A stretch of 5,586 nt of DNA from Chloroflexota bacterium (GTDB taxonomy: Bacteria; Chloroflexota; UBA6077): positions 1-5,586 of the forward strand of contig JAJYNT010000425.1 of assembly GCA_021786215.1 (NCBI GenBank), given 5' to 3'. The stretch's first letter is position 1. Each line of letters opens with the position of its first letter. Both the position numbers and the translations under genes were made by a program. Shown here piece by piece: positions 1 to 5,586 of the stretch. The notes beneath the pieces are model-generated. The model made no database searches, had not been told where the DNA came from, and saw nothing but the letters and a program-made list of their open reading frames with translations.

Positions 1-41
1 CACAAGGAGGGGGTCGAAGACCAGAGGCACCAGAACCAAAC

Positions 42-68
42 GAGGCGGGGCCAGACTGGACCCGCCTC
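42..68. terminator. GC-rich hairpin, possible terminator
   Basis: GAGGCGGG (42-49) pairs perfectly with CCCGCCTC (61-68). After a G/A mismatch (50/60), CCA (51-53) pairs with TGG (57-59) around a GAC loop. The 8-bp stem is terminator-like. On the + strand the tail (ATCTCATGC) has no T-run. On the - strand the tail reads GTTTGGTT, which is somewhat T-rich. It could therefore end a transcript from either side, most plausibly a leftward one, or be a leader structure. No neighbouring gene inside the window shows which. Confidence 0.35.
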
Positions 69-200
69 ATCTCATGCAATCAGTTACTGGACATCACCAA
101 TCCGGTCGATGCCTGGCCGGCACCTGCTAAAACCATTGTATTGCCTGCGGCTGGAATATATCAGAGTGCCCAATTCGAGTCAAGGCAAATCCTCGCCTCC

Positions 201-231
201 TTGCCCCCCAACCGTCACCCTGTGGTAGACT
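201..231 (+). promoter_or_regulatory. Weak sigma70-like promoter candidate
   Basis: TTGCCC (201-206) resembles a -35 box and TAGACT (226-231) a -10 box. Each matches consensus at four of six positions. The 19-nt spacer is longer than the usual 17. Position just upstream of the AGGAGG site and the TTG start would suit a short leader beginning near base 238. The call rests on weak consensus matches only; an A/T-rich alternative -10 lies near 155-161 with a TTGTAT at 136-141. Confidence 0.28.
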
Positions 232-249
232 GTGCGCCGCAGCTTCAAC

Positions 250-255
250 AGGAGG
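250..255 (+). promoter_or_regulatory. Strong ribosome binding site deciding a TTG start
   Basis: AGGAGG at 250-255 is a full Shine-Dalgarno core placed 7 nt before TTG at 263. The first in-frame ATG lies 31 codons further in (Met32), and the segment before it (MRAGINAQLL...YRAAGISRY) is conserved-looking GT4 N-terminal sequence. The TTG start is therefore preferred. Confidence 0.8.
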
Positions 256-262
256 ATTCTCC

Positions 263-1408
263 TTGCGCGCCGGCATCAACGCCCAACTGCTCAACCTCTC
301 CAGTTCCTACCGAGCCGCGGGCATCAGCCGATACATCCTTCAACTGCTGGCCCATATGCGTCCACTCACCTCTCAAGAGGATCAGTTAGTCGCGTTTACC
401 GGCAGGTGGACGCTGCCTTCCGAGCTGGCACCGACCCCTCACTTCCAGGTCAGGCAGTCCTCCCTTCCCACGTGGAAGCCGTCCGTCCGAATCGGTTGGG
501 AGCAGCTGCTCCAACCACCCGCTGTCGCTGCCGAGCATCTGGACCTTCTTCACTCCACCAGCTACGTCCAGCCCCTGTTCTGCCCGACGAAGTCGGTGGT
601 GACCATGCTTGATCTTTCCTTTCTCCGCATGCCGGGGGGTTTCAACCGCTGGAATCGGGCGTATCTCTCAGCCATGGCGACGATCACGGCTCGGAGGTGC
701 GACCGTATCCTCGCTATCTCCGAGAGCACGCGCCAGGACGTGATTCGTTTCATGGGCGTTCCACCTGAGAAGGTCCAAGTCACCTACCTGGGGGTCGATC
801 CCCAGTACCGCCCAATCGAGGATCAGGCCCTTCTGGCCCGATTCCGCCGGGAAAAGCAGCTGCCAGAGAGCTTCCTCCTGTACCTGGGGACACTCGAGCC
901 ACGCAAGAACGTGGAGAGGCTGGTGGAAGCCTACGCCCAAGTGCGAAAGGGTTGGCAGATCCCCCACAAGCTGGTGCTGGGAGGAGCCAAGGGTTGGCTG
1001 TATGGGCGGATCTTCGAGCGGGTGCGGGAGCTGGGGTTGGGGGAGGATGTTATCTTCACCAGCTACATCCCGTACAATGAGCTTCCACTGTGGTATAATT
1101 GCGCCGAGATCTTCATCTACCCTTCTCTTTACGAGGGGTTTGGCTTGCCTCCCCTAGAGGCAATGGCGTGCGGGACGGCGGTCATCACCTCTTCGGTCTC
1201 TTCTCTGCCAGAGGTGGTGGGCAATGCGGCGATTATGATGAACCCTCTTGACGTGGATGCCATCGCTGACGCCATAGTCAAGCTGTTGGATAACGACAGC
1301 TTGCGACGACGGCTGCAAGCCGAAGGGCCAAAGCAGGCTGCCAAGTTCTCCTGGGAAGAGATGGCTGCTACTACCATGAGAGCCTACCACGAACTGCTTG
1401 GCAGGTAG
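263..1408 (+). CDS. GT4-family glycosyltransferase (GT-B fold, MtfB/mannosyltransferase-like)
   Basis: This 381-residue protein is a full-length retaining glycosyltransferase, probably cytoplasmic or peripheral at the inner membrane. It would transfer a sugar from a nucleotide-sugar donor onto a lipid-linked oligosaccharide. The N-terminal acceptor domain (about 1-190) begins with MRAGINAQLL and a glycine-containing loop (YRAAGISRY, 16-24), and includes LHSTSY (96-101) and LAISESTRQDV (150-160). The C-terminal donor domain starts near LLYLGTLEPRKNVERL (205-220), with Arg214 and Lys215 in the usual phosphate-contacting position. It carries the GT4 EX7E signature from Glu291 to Glu299 in YEGFGLPPLEAMACG. 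The arrangement resembles the MtfB-like mannosyltransferase subgroup, but the sugar specificity cannot be read from the sequence. The TTG start is supported by AGGAGG 7 nt upstream. The gene leads the cluster, 66 bp before the sugar transferase. That gap contains no clear terminator, so co-transcription is likely. Confidence 0.93.
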   Translation: MRAGINAQLLNLSSSYRAAGISRYILQLLAHMRPLTSQEDQLVAFTGRWTLPSELAPTPHFQVRQSSLPTWKPSVRIGWEQLLQPPAVAAEHLDLLHSTSYVQPLFCPTKSVVTMLDLSFLRMPGGFNRWNRAYLSAMATITARRCDRILAISESTRQDVIRFMGVPPEKVQVTYLGVDPQYRPIEDQALLARFRREKQLPESFLLYLGTLEPRKNVERLVEAYAQVRKGWQIPHKLVLGGAKGWLYGRIFERVRELGLGEDVIFTSYIPYNELPLWYNCAEIFIYPSLYEGFGLPPLEAMACGTAVITSSVSSLPEVVGNAAIMMNPLDVDAIADAIVKLLDNDSLRRRLQAEGPKQAAKFSWEEMAATTMRAYHELLGR

Positions 1409-1474
1409 GCAGGCGAATGTAACCGGGACTGAGGCGCAGAACCCCGGACTCCATCAAAGGACGCATACGCTCAA

Positions 1475-2965
1475 GTGAAGCTGGCAGAGAAATCCACCTC
1501 CCAGTCCACTGTGCCGCCTTCGGTCCCGCCAGGGCTCAGCCGAATGGAGACCATTCTCGTTGGTTTTCTCCGTTTCGCACTCCCCGTTGGTGACCTTCTG
1601 GCCCTCAACATCTCCTTCCTGATGGCCTACTTCGCGCGCTACATACTGGAGTTGGGCGGGGAGATCCCGGGGGAGTTCGACGTCTCCTACCAGGATTACA
1701 TGCCTGTTCAGGTAGCGATGAGCGCGATCCTCCTGATCACATACGTGTTGAAGGGATTGTACCAGCTGCCCAACGATGTTGCCTGGCTTGGCGAGCTCTC
1801 CTCGGTGCTGAGCGCCACCAGCGTCGGCATGATGCTGCTCTTCTCCGCCGTGTCCATGGCGCGCTACCCGGCGTCCTCACGCGCCCTCTTCATCTACTTC
1901 TGGCTACTGGCCGTCCTCTCCGTGGGGATCGCCCGGACGATCCACAGGCTGCTGGTCATGGCCTTGCGGAAGCGCGGGATTGGGGTAAAGCGGGTGCTGG
2001 TAGTGGGAGGGAATAACGCCCTCGGCCGTCGCCTGATGCACAGCATAGCCACCGAGAGGAGCGCCGCCGCCCAGGTCGTCGGCTTCATGGATCTCGAGCA
2101 GGGTGATGACTTCGGTAGGTTCCGTTTCCTGGGTACCGTCAACGAGATTCCGTTCGTCGTCAACGATCTAGCAATAGACGAGATCGTCATTGCCCTACCA
2201 GCGGCCTCCCATGATCAGGTGCTGCGCATCATGGATCACTGTCGCAAGAAGGGGGTCAGTTTTCGAGTGGTGCCCGACCTGTACCAGATGCGACTCAACC
2301 GGGTGGACGTCGAGAGTGTCAACGGCATCCCAGTGATGGCCGTGAGCGAATCGCGGATCCGAGGCTGGAACCTGCTGATCAAGCGGATGATGGATATCCT
2401 CGTCTCAGTGATAACCTTGCTGCTCCTTTCGCCGTTGCTCGCGCTGATCGCCCTGGCCATCAGGCTGGATTCCCCAGGGCCCGTGCTCTTCCGCCAAACC
2501 AGGGTGGGCAAGGATGGCGCTCCCTTCACCCTGTACAAGTTCCGCTCCATGCGTCAAGACGCCGAGCAGCAGCGGGACCTGCTGTGGGAGATGAACGAGG
2601 CATCCGGCCCCCTGTTCAAGATCCGCGACGACCCGAGGATCACCAGGATCGGAAGGCTGTTGCGCCGCACCAGCGCGGACGAACTGCCCCAACTGATCAA
2701 TGTGTTGAAGGGGGAGATGAGCCTGGTGGGTCCGCGCCCCCCTCTGCCCAATGAGGTGGAGAAGTACGAGGAATGGCACCTGCGGCGCCTCGAGGTGGCC
2801 CCCGGGGTAACCTGTCTCTGGCAGGTCAGCGGGCGGAGCCAGATACCTTTCGACGAAATGGTGATGCTGGACATATACTACATCGAGAACTGGTCCCTGG
2901 GGCTGGACCTCACCATCCTGCTGCGCACCGTCCCGGCCGTCGTCTCTGGCGGCGGAGCATTCTAA
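1475..2965 (+). CDS. Polyprenyl-phosphate sugar-1-phosphate transferase (exopolysaccharide-initiating, WcaJ/WbaP-like)
   Basis: This 496-residue membrane enzyme would move a hexose-1-phosphate (often glucose or galactose in this family) from a UDP-sugar to undecaprenyl phosphate, the first step of lipid-linked polysaccharide assembly. About four N-terminal membrane segments are visible (roughly 33-52, 78-95, 108-127, 136-153). A Rossmann-like CoA-binding-type domain follows, with VKRVLVVGGNNALGRRL at 171-187 and VVGFMDLE at 201-208. The C-terminal bacterial sugar transferase domain begins at KRMMDILVSV (303-312) with a hydrophobic membrane-associated helix (about 306-329). It then shows PGPVLFRQTRVG (334-345), YKFRSM (354-359), FKIRDDPRITRIGRLLRRTS (381-400), the catalytic Asp402-Glu403 pair in ADELPQLINVLKGEMSLVGPRP, and the typical end ENWSLGLDLTILLRTVPAVV. 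Length is normal for the long initiating transferases. The GTG start has only a weak, distant AAAGGA (1456-1461). Met24 (ATG at 1544) is an alternative that would drop a Pro/Ser-rich leader. The exact sugar is unknown. Confidence 0.94.
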   Translation: MKLAEKSTSQSTVPPSVPPGLSRMETILVGFLRFALPVGDLLALNISFLMAYFARYILELGGEIPGEFDVSYQDYMPVQVAMSAILLITYVLKGLYQLPNDVAWLGELSSVLSATSVGMMLLFSAVSMARYPASSRALFIYFWLLAVLSVGIARTIHRLLVMALRKRGIGVKRVLVVGGNNALGRRLMHSIATERSAAAQVVGFMDLEQGDDFGRFRFLGTVNEIPFVVNDLAIDEIVIALPAASHDQVLRIMDHCRKKGVSFRVVPDLYQMRLNRVDVESVNGIPVMAVSESRIRGWNLLIKRMMDILVSVITLLLLSPLLALIALAIRLDSPGPVLFRQTRVGKDGAPFTLYKFRSMRQDAEQQRDLLWEMNEASGPLFKIRDDPRITRIGRLLRRTSADELPQLINVLKGEMSLVGPRPPLPNEVEKYEEWHLRRLEVAPGVTCLWQVSGRSQIPFDEMVMLDIYYIENWSLGLDLTILLRTVPAVVSGGGAF

Positions 2966-2978
2966 GCGTTATCAACTG

Positions 2979-3059
2979 ACCTAACCCCCTGCCCTTTCCG
3001 ACACGGGGAGGGGAGAAGGTACCCCCTTCTCGATGCGGGAGGGGGGCAGGGGGTTAGGT
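2979..3059. repeat. 81-bp intergenic palindromic element with 16-bp perfect inverted ends (REP/MITE-like)
   Basis: The ends are a perfect 16-bp inverted repeat: ACCTAACCCCCTGCCC at 2979-2994 and its complement at 3044-3059. Inside, CCCTTTCC (2992-2999) can pair with GGGGAGGG (3005-3012) around GACAC. The ten bases 3022-3031 can likewise pair with 3037-3046 around GATGC, with two G-T pairs. With the outer 13 bp (2979-2991/3047-3059) this gives a three-way junction with a 9-nt linker (3013-3021). A competing inner hairpin is GAGAAGG (3013-3019) with CCTTCTC (3025-3031). No T-run follows, so it is not a classical terminator. It occupies most of the 113-bp gap between the sugar transferase and the next glycosyltransferase. 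From memory, repeats with 'CCTAACCCCCTGCC' ends are common in intergenic DNA of Chloroflexota; only one copy is present here, so repetitiveness is inferred. Confidence 0.75.
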
Positions 3060-3078
3060 TTCCACAAGAAGTTTCTTC

Positions 3079-4203
3079 ATGAAGCTAGCAATAGTCCACG
3101 ACTATCTGAATCAATACGGCGGAGCCGAGCGGGTACTGGAAAAGCTCCACGAACTGTTCCCCGAGGCACCCGTTTACACCTCGATTTTCGATCCCCGCTC
3201 CATGCCCGAAGGCTACCGTCGGTGGGATATCCGCACCTCCTTTATGCAGCGGCTCCCCGGCGTCATGAGCCACCATCAACTCTTTCTGCCATTCTACCCG
3301 CTGGCATTCGAGGGCTTCGACCTGAGCGAGTACGAGGTGGTGATCAGCAACAGCAGCGCTTGGTGCAAGGGAGTTCACACCCCGCCCACCACCCTCCACA
3401 TGTGCTACTGTCTGACCCCCATGCGTTGGGTATGGAACTACCGCGAGTACGTGCAACGAGAACGGTTCGGCAAGCTGACTCGGCTGACGCTCCCCATGAT
3501 GATGAACTGGCTGCGGCTCTGGGATCGGGTCTCCGCCGACGGGGTCGATCAGTTCGCCACCATATCTCGGACGGTGGCGACCCGAGTTGGCAAGTACTAC
3601 CGAAGGGACTCTGTGATCATCTATCCACCCGTCGACACCGGCTCTTTCCAGCTCTCGGATACTCACGAAGACTACTTCCTGGTGGTTTCCCGCCTGATCC
3701 CCTACAAGCGGATCGACCTGGTGGTGGAGAGTTTCAACCGGCTTGGTCTCCCCCTGGTGATTATCGGGGATGGGCGCGACCGGGCAGCCCTCCAGGCCAA
3801 AGCCAAGTCCAACATCCGTTTTCTGGGCAAGGTCTCCGACGAGGAGGCGCGCCGGTACTACTCCCGCTGCAAAGCCTTCCTCTTCCCCGGTGAGGAGGAC
3901 TTCGGCATCACCCCGGTGGAGGCCCAGGCCTCGGGCCGTCCGGTGATAGCCTATGCCGGGGGCGGCGCACTCGACACCGTGATCGACGGGGTCACGGGCA
4001 AGCTGTTCTACCCCCAGACCGCCGAGGCTCTGGCCGATGCCGTGGCATCATTCGACGACACCCGGTTCGATCCCGCAACCATCCGTCGCAATTCCGAACG
4101 CTTCGACACCGTCGCCTTCAAGGGAGCCCTGCTCCAGTGGGTGAATCAGCATTACCAGGAGCACCGCTCTATGCCCATCCTGGCCGAGAGGAGATCCCTT
4201 TGA
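3079..4203 (+). CDS. GT4-family glycosyltransferase, WbaZ-like (probable mannosyltransferase)
   Basis: This 374-residue cytoplasmic or membrane-peripheral enzyme most resembles the WbaZ-like branch of GT4, whose characterised members add mannose during O-antigen or exopolysaccharide repeat-unit assembly. The N-terminal domain opens with MKLAIVHDYLNQYGGAERVL (1-20), the glycine loop and Ala-Glu-Arg being typical of the family. It continues with VVISNSSAWCKGVHTP (87-102) and CYCLTPMRWVWN (109-120). The donor domain includes YFLVVSRLIPYKRIDLVVES (199-218) with Arg205 and Lys210, VIIGDG (227-232), NIRFLG (245-250), and the EX7E signature from Glu273 to Glu281 in EEDFGITPVEAQASGRPVIA. Length is normal and the protein appears intact. 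The ATG at 3079 is chosen because the family N-terminus begins there. The ribosome binding site is poor: an AAGAAG at 3066-3071, just after the palindromic element. The stop overlaps the next start by 4 nt. Mannose specificity is inferred from family resemblance only. Confidence 0.93.
   Translation: MKLAIVHDYLNQYGGAERVLEKLHELFPEAPVYTSIFDPRSMPEGYRRWDIRTSFMQRLPGVMSHHQLFLPFYPLAFEGFDLSEYEVVISNSSAWCKGVHTPPTTLHMCYCLTPMRWVWNYREYVQRERFGKLTRLTLPMMMNWLRLWDRVSADGVDQFATISRTVATRVGKYYRRDSVIIYPPVDTGSFQLSDTHEDYFLVVSRLIPYKRIDLVVESFNRLGLPLVIIGDGRDRAALQAKAKSNIRFLGKVSDEEARRYYSRCKAFLFPGEEDFGITPVEAQASGRPVIAYAGGGALDTVIDGVTGKLFYPQTAEALADAVASFDDTRFDPATIRRNSERFDTVAFKGALLQWVNQHYQEHRSMPILAERRSL
4189..4193 (+). promoter_or_regulatory. 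Ribosome binding site inside the preceding gene, deciding a TTG start
   Basis: AGGAG at 4189-4193, within the purine run GAGAGGAGA (4186-4194), lies 6 nt before TTG at 4200. It sits in the last codons of the WbaZ-like gene. The stop and start share the bases TTGA (4200-4203), the non-ATG equivalent of the common ATGA overlap. This supports translational coupling and prefers TTG over the in-frame ATG at 4236. Confidence 0.75.
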
Positions 4204-5586
4204 GGAAGTCCACCCTCTGGGCTCAGCCCTGGGCCATGCCACTGGCGACCGTCATGCTGATGGCAGCCACCGTCGTTTCCAGGCTCCCCTTCGTCTCCAA
4301 GATGCTGTACGCCTGGGATTCCGCGAACTTCGCCCTGGCGCTGAACTACTACAACGTCGCCTTTCACCAGCCCCATCCCCCCGGCTATCCGCTCTACGTT
4401 GGAATCGCCAAGCTAATCGACATCTGGGTTCAGGACCCCAATGCCAGCTACGTGTACATCAGCATAGCCGCTAGCGCCGGGGCCGTAGGGGCGCTCTTCC
4501 TGCTGGCCTCTCGCATGTACGACCCCTGGGCAGGTTTGGCCTCGGCTGCTGTGCTGGCCGCCAGCGTCGGCTTCTGGGGATACGGCGAAGTAGCCTATCC
4601 CTACACCTCCCTGGCCTTCTTCGGCACACTGGTGGCCTGGCTGTGCTACCTGATGTGGCAGGACCATCGGTCGGTGGCCATACTTAGCGGTCTTGTGTTG
4701 GGAATTGCCGGGGGTGTGCGGGAGGACACCCTGCTCTTTCTCGGCCCCCTGTGGCTGATCAGCGTCTGGCGGACAGGAATCCTGAGACTGATTCTGAGCG
4801 GGCTGGTGATGTTGATGGTGGTTGCCGCCTGGTTCATCCCCACCGTTCAACTCTCCGGCGGGTGGGCGGTGTACCAGCGGGCCAGCGACGCTCAGGGTAG
4901 CTACGTCCTATCCACCTACTCGGCCCTCTTTGGGGGGCTCACCGACCTTCGTCGCAACACCGAGACCCTGATCCTGTTCCTGAAGCAGATGTTCGGCCTC
5001 AGCCTGGCACTGACCCTCTACTTCATCGGCAGGTTCCTCACCCTGAAAGCGCTGGTGGCCGACCGTCGTGTCGCCTTCCTGCTGCTCTGGTTCGTGCCGC
5101 CGGCCGTGGTGTACACCGTGATCCACATTGGCGATCCCGGCTACCTGCTCTCGCTGCTGCCACCCCTCTGCCTCGTGACCGGCGTCGGGATCCGTGATAT
5201 CGTCTACGATGCGCAGTCGGCCATGCTGCATCTTTCCGGCCGATATCGTCGGATCTCATGGCTGTCGGCTCTGGCGAGAGATGGGTCCGCGGCGCTTGGG
5301 CTTCTGCTGGTGGTGGGGCTGGTAGCCTGGAACGTGGATGCCTTCACCAGCACCCCGGGCCCGGTCAGATTGGTCGAAATCCGCACCATCGACAACATCC
5401 TGTCCCGGCAGGTGGCATACGCTCGAAGCTTCAAACCAGGATCCGTGGTGATCCTGGCCAACGAGCGGCTGCGCCAGTTCCAATACTATCTTCCCCAGTA
5501 CAACGTGCGGCTGCTGTTCAACGAGTATCAATTGGGATACCGTGAGGCCAGATACAGCTATCAGATTCCGGATGGGGTGAACAGGG
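4200..5586 (+). CDS. Polytopic GT-C-type membrane glycosyltransferase (DUF2723/GT39-like), 3' end cut by window
   Basis: The frame is open from TTG 4200 to the window edge (462 codons plus one base), so the C-terminus is missing. The protein is strongly hydrophobic with about ten or eleven membrane segments (around 13-29, 84-104, 110-126, 136-153, 157-173, 175-190, 195-214, 258-278, 290-307, 313-330, 361-378). The first external loop has YAWDSANFALALNYY (38-52) followed by HQPHPPGYPLYVGIAK (56-71). An acidic residue soon after the first segment (here Asp40) is the expected catalytic base of GT-C enzymes, and PHPPGYPLY is shared with the DUF2723/TMEM260 and PMT/ArnT-like groups. Other markers are GYGEVAYPYTS (127-137), GVREDT (172-177) and GDPGYLLSLLPPL (311-323). 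A more hydrophilic tail (about 380-462) follows. It would act at the outer face of the membrane with a polyprenyl-phosphate sugar donor. Donor and acceptor are unknown. The 4-nt overlap ties it to the WbaZ-like gene. Confidence 0.88.
   Translation, partial: MRKSTLWAQPWAMPLATVMLMAATVVSRLPFVSKMLYAWDSANFALALNYYNVAFHQPHPPGYPLYVGIAKLIDIWVQDPNASYVYISIAASAGAVGALFLLASRMYDPWAGLASAAVLAASVGFWGYGEVAYPYTSLAFFGTLVAWLCYLMWQDHRSVAILSGLVLGIAGGVREDTLLFLGPLWLISVWRTGILRLILSGLVMLMVVAAWFIPTVQLSGGWAVYQRASDAQGSYVLSTYSALFGGLTDLRRNTETLILFLKQMFGLSLALTLYFIGRFLTLKALVADRRVAFLLLWFVPPAVVYTVIHIGDPGYLLSLLPPLCLVTGVGIRDIVYDAQSAMLHLSGRYRRISWLSALARDGSAALGLLLVVGLVAWNVDAFTSTPGPVRLVEIRTIDNILSRQVAYARSFKPGSVVILANERLRQFQYYLPQYNVRLLFNEYQLGYREARYSYQIPDGVNR

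Larger units (their letters stand above)
1..262. other. Upstream non-coding region of the polysaccharide cluster
   Basis: I see no gene in this stretch. The frame starting at base 3 stays open to 389, but it has no recognisable domain and would overlap the well-supported glycosyltransferase at 263 in another frame, so I treat it as chance. The region holds a small GGTC-GAA-GACC hairpin (12-22), a larger GC-rich hairpin (42-68), a short A/T-rich patch (154-161), a weak promoter candidate (201-231) and the ribosome binding site of the next gene (250-255). It is probably the intergenic gap and 5' leader before the cluster. Whether a gene ends just left of base 1 cannot be seen. Confidence 0.6.

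Noticed and set aside
4..10. AAGGAGG, a perfect Shine-Dalgarno core at the window start
   Set aside because: No ATG, GTG or TTG falls within the next 15 nt, so it does not serve a start codon.
3..389. Reading frame open from near the window start to a stop at 387-389, possibly the 3' end of an upstream gene
   Set aside because: It overlaps the strongly supported glycosyltransferase by 127 bp in another frame, runs through the AGGAGG site, and shows no recognisable domain. Stop-free stretches are expected in GC-rich DNA.
1423..1447. CCGGG/CCCGG inverted pair in the gap between the first two genes
   Set aside because: Only 5 bp with a 15-nt loop and no T-run. It is too weak to call a terminator or regulatory hairpin.
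3085..3666. 193-codon open frame on the minus strand
   Set aside because: It lies wholly opposite the WbaZ-like gene, whose family motifs are clear on the + strand. It has no domain features of its own and is best read as a shadow.
3033..3893. 286-codon + strand frame starting inside the palindromic element
   Set aside because: It is rich in Arg, Pro and Gly, has no family signature and overlaps the WbaZ-like gene in a different frame.
4413..5531. Several minus-strand open frames of 65-145 codons opposite the 3'-terminal gene
   Set aside because: All are opposite a continuous 462-codon + strand frame with clear membrane segments and GT-C-like motifs. They have biased compositions (Gln/His/Gly or Arg-rich) typical of antisense shadows.
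1..5586. CRISPR array, tRNA/rRNA, transposase, toxin-antitoxin or defence genes
   Set aside because: No regularly spaced direct repeats, no cloverleaf with tRNA consensus loops and no matching protein motifs were seen. The only folded element is the 81-bp palindrome, which lacks tRNA features.

Overview
This 5,586-bp window is GC-rich (about 60% by eye) and carries one strand-uniform block of cell-surface polysaccharide genes on the + strand. Four protein genes are supported: a GT4-family glycosyltransferase (263-1408), a membrane polyprenyl-phosphate sugar-1-phosphate transferase that would start a lipid-linked glycan (1475-2965), a second GT4 glycosyltransferase of the WbaZ-like type (3079-4203), and the first 462 codons of a polytopic GT-C-type membrane glycosyltransferase (4200-5586) that runs off the window end. 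The organism is a bacterium. The high GC, three of four starts being non-ATG, the protein flavour, and an intergenic palindrome of the 'CCTAACCCCCTGCCC' kind together suggest Chloroflexota (Anaerolineae-like). That is an inference from memory, not a database result.

Layout: bases 1-262 hold no convincing gene. They contain a small GC-rich hairpin (42-68), a weak sigma70-like promoter candidate (201-231), and a strong Shine-Dalgarno sequence (250-255) that fixes a TTG start for the first glycosyltransferase. A 66-bp gap leads to the sugar transferase. The 113-bp gap at 2966-3078 is mostly filled by an 81-bp element (2979-3059) with 16-bp perfect terminal inverted repeats. Each inner half can also fold on itself, giving a possible three-way junction. 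The second GT4 gene begins 19 nt beyond this element. Its stop codon overlaps the TTG start of the GT-C gene by 4 nt, so those two genes are probably translationally coupled.

How the genes fit together: the sugar transferase would place the first sugar-1-phosphate on undecaprenyl phosphate at the inner face of the membrane. The two GT4 enzymes would extend the chain from nucleotide-sugar donors in the cytoplasm. The GT-C protein would add a sugar at the outer face from a polyprenyl-phosphate-linked donor. This is a partial exopolysaccharide, capsule or O-antigen-like locus. No flippase, polymerase, chain-length regulator or nucleotide-sugar gene is visible here. I found no CRISPR array, tRNA, rRNA, transposase or defence gene, and nothing that amounts to a clearly new system. 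The most unusual object is the intergenic 81-bp element.
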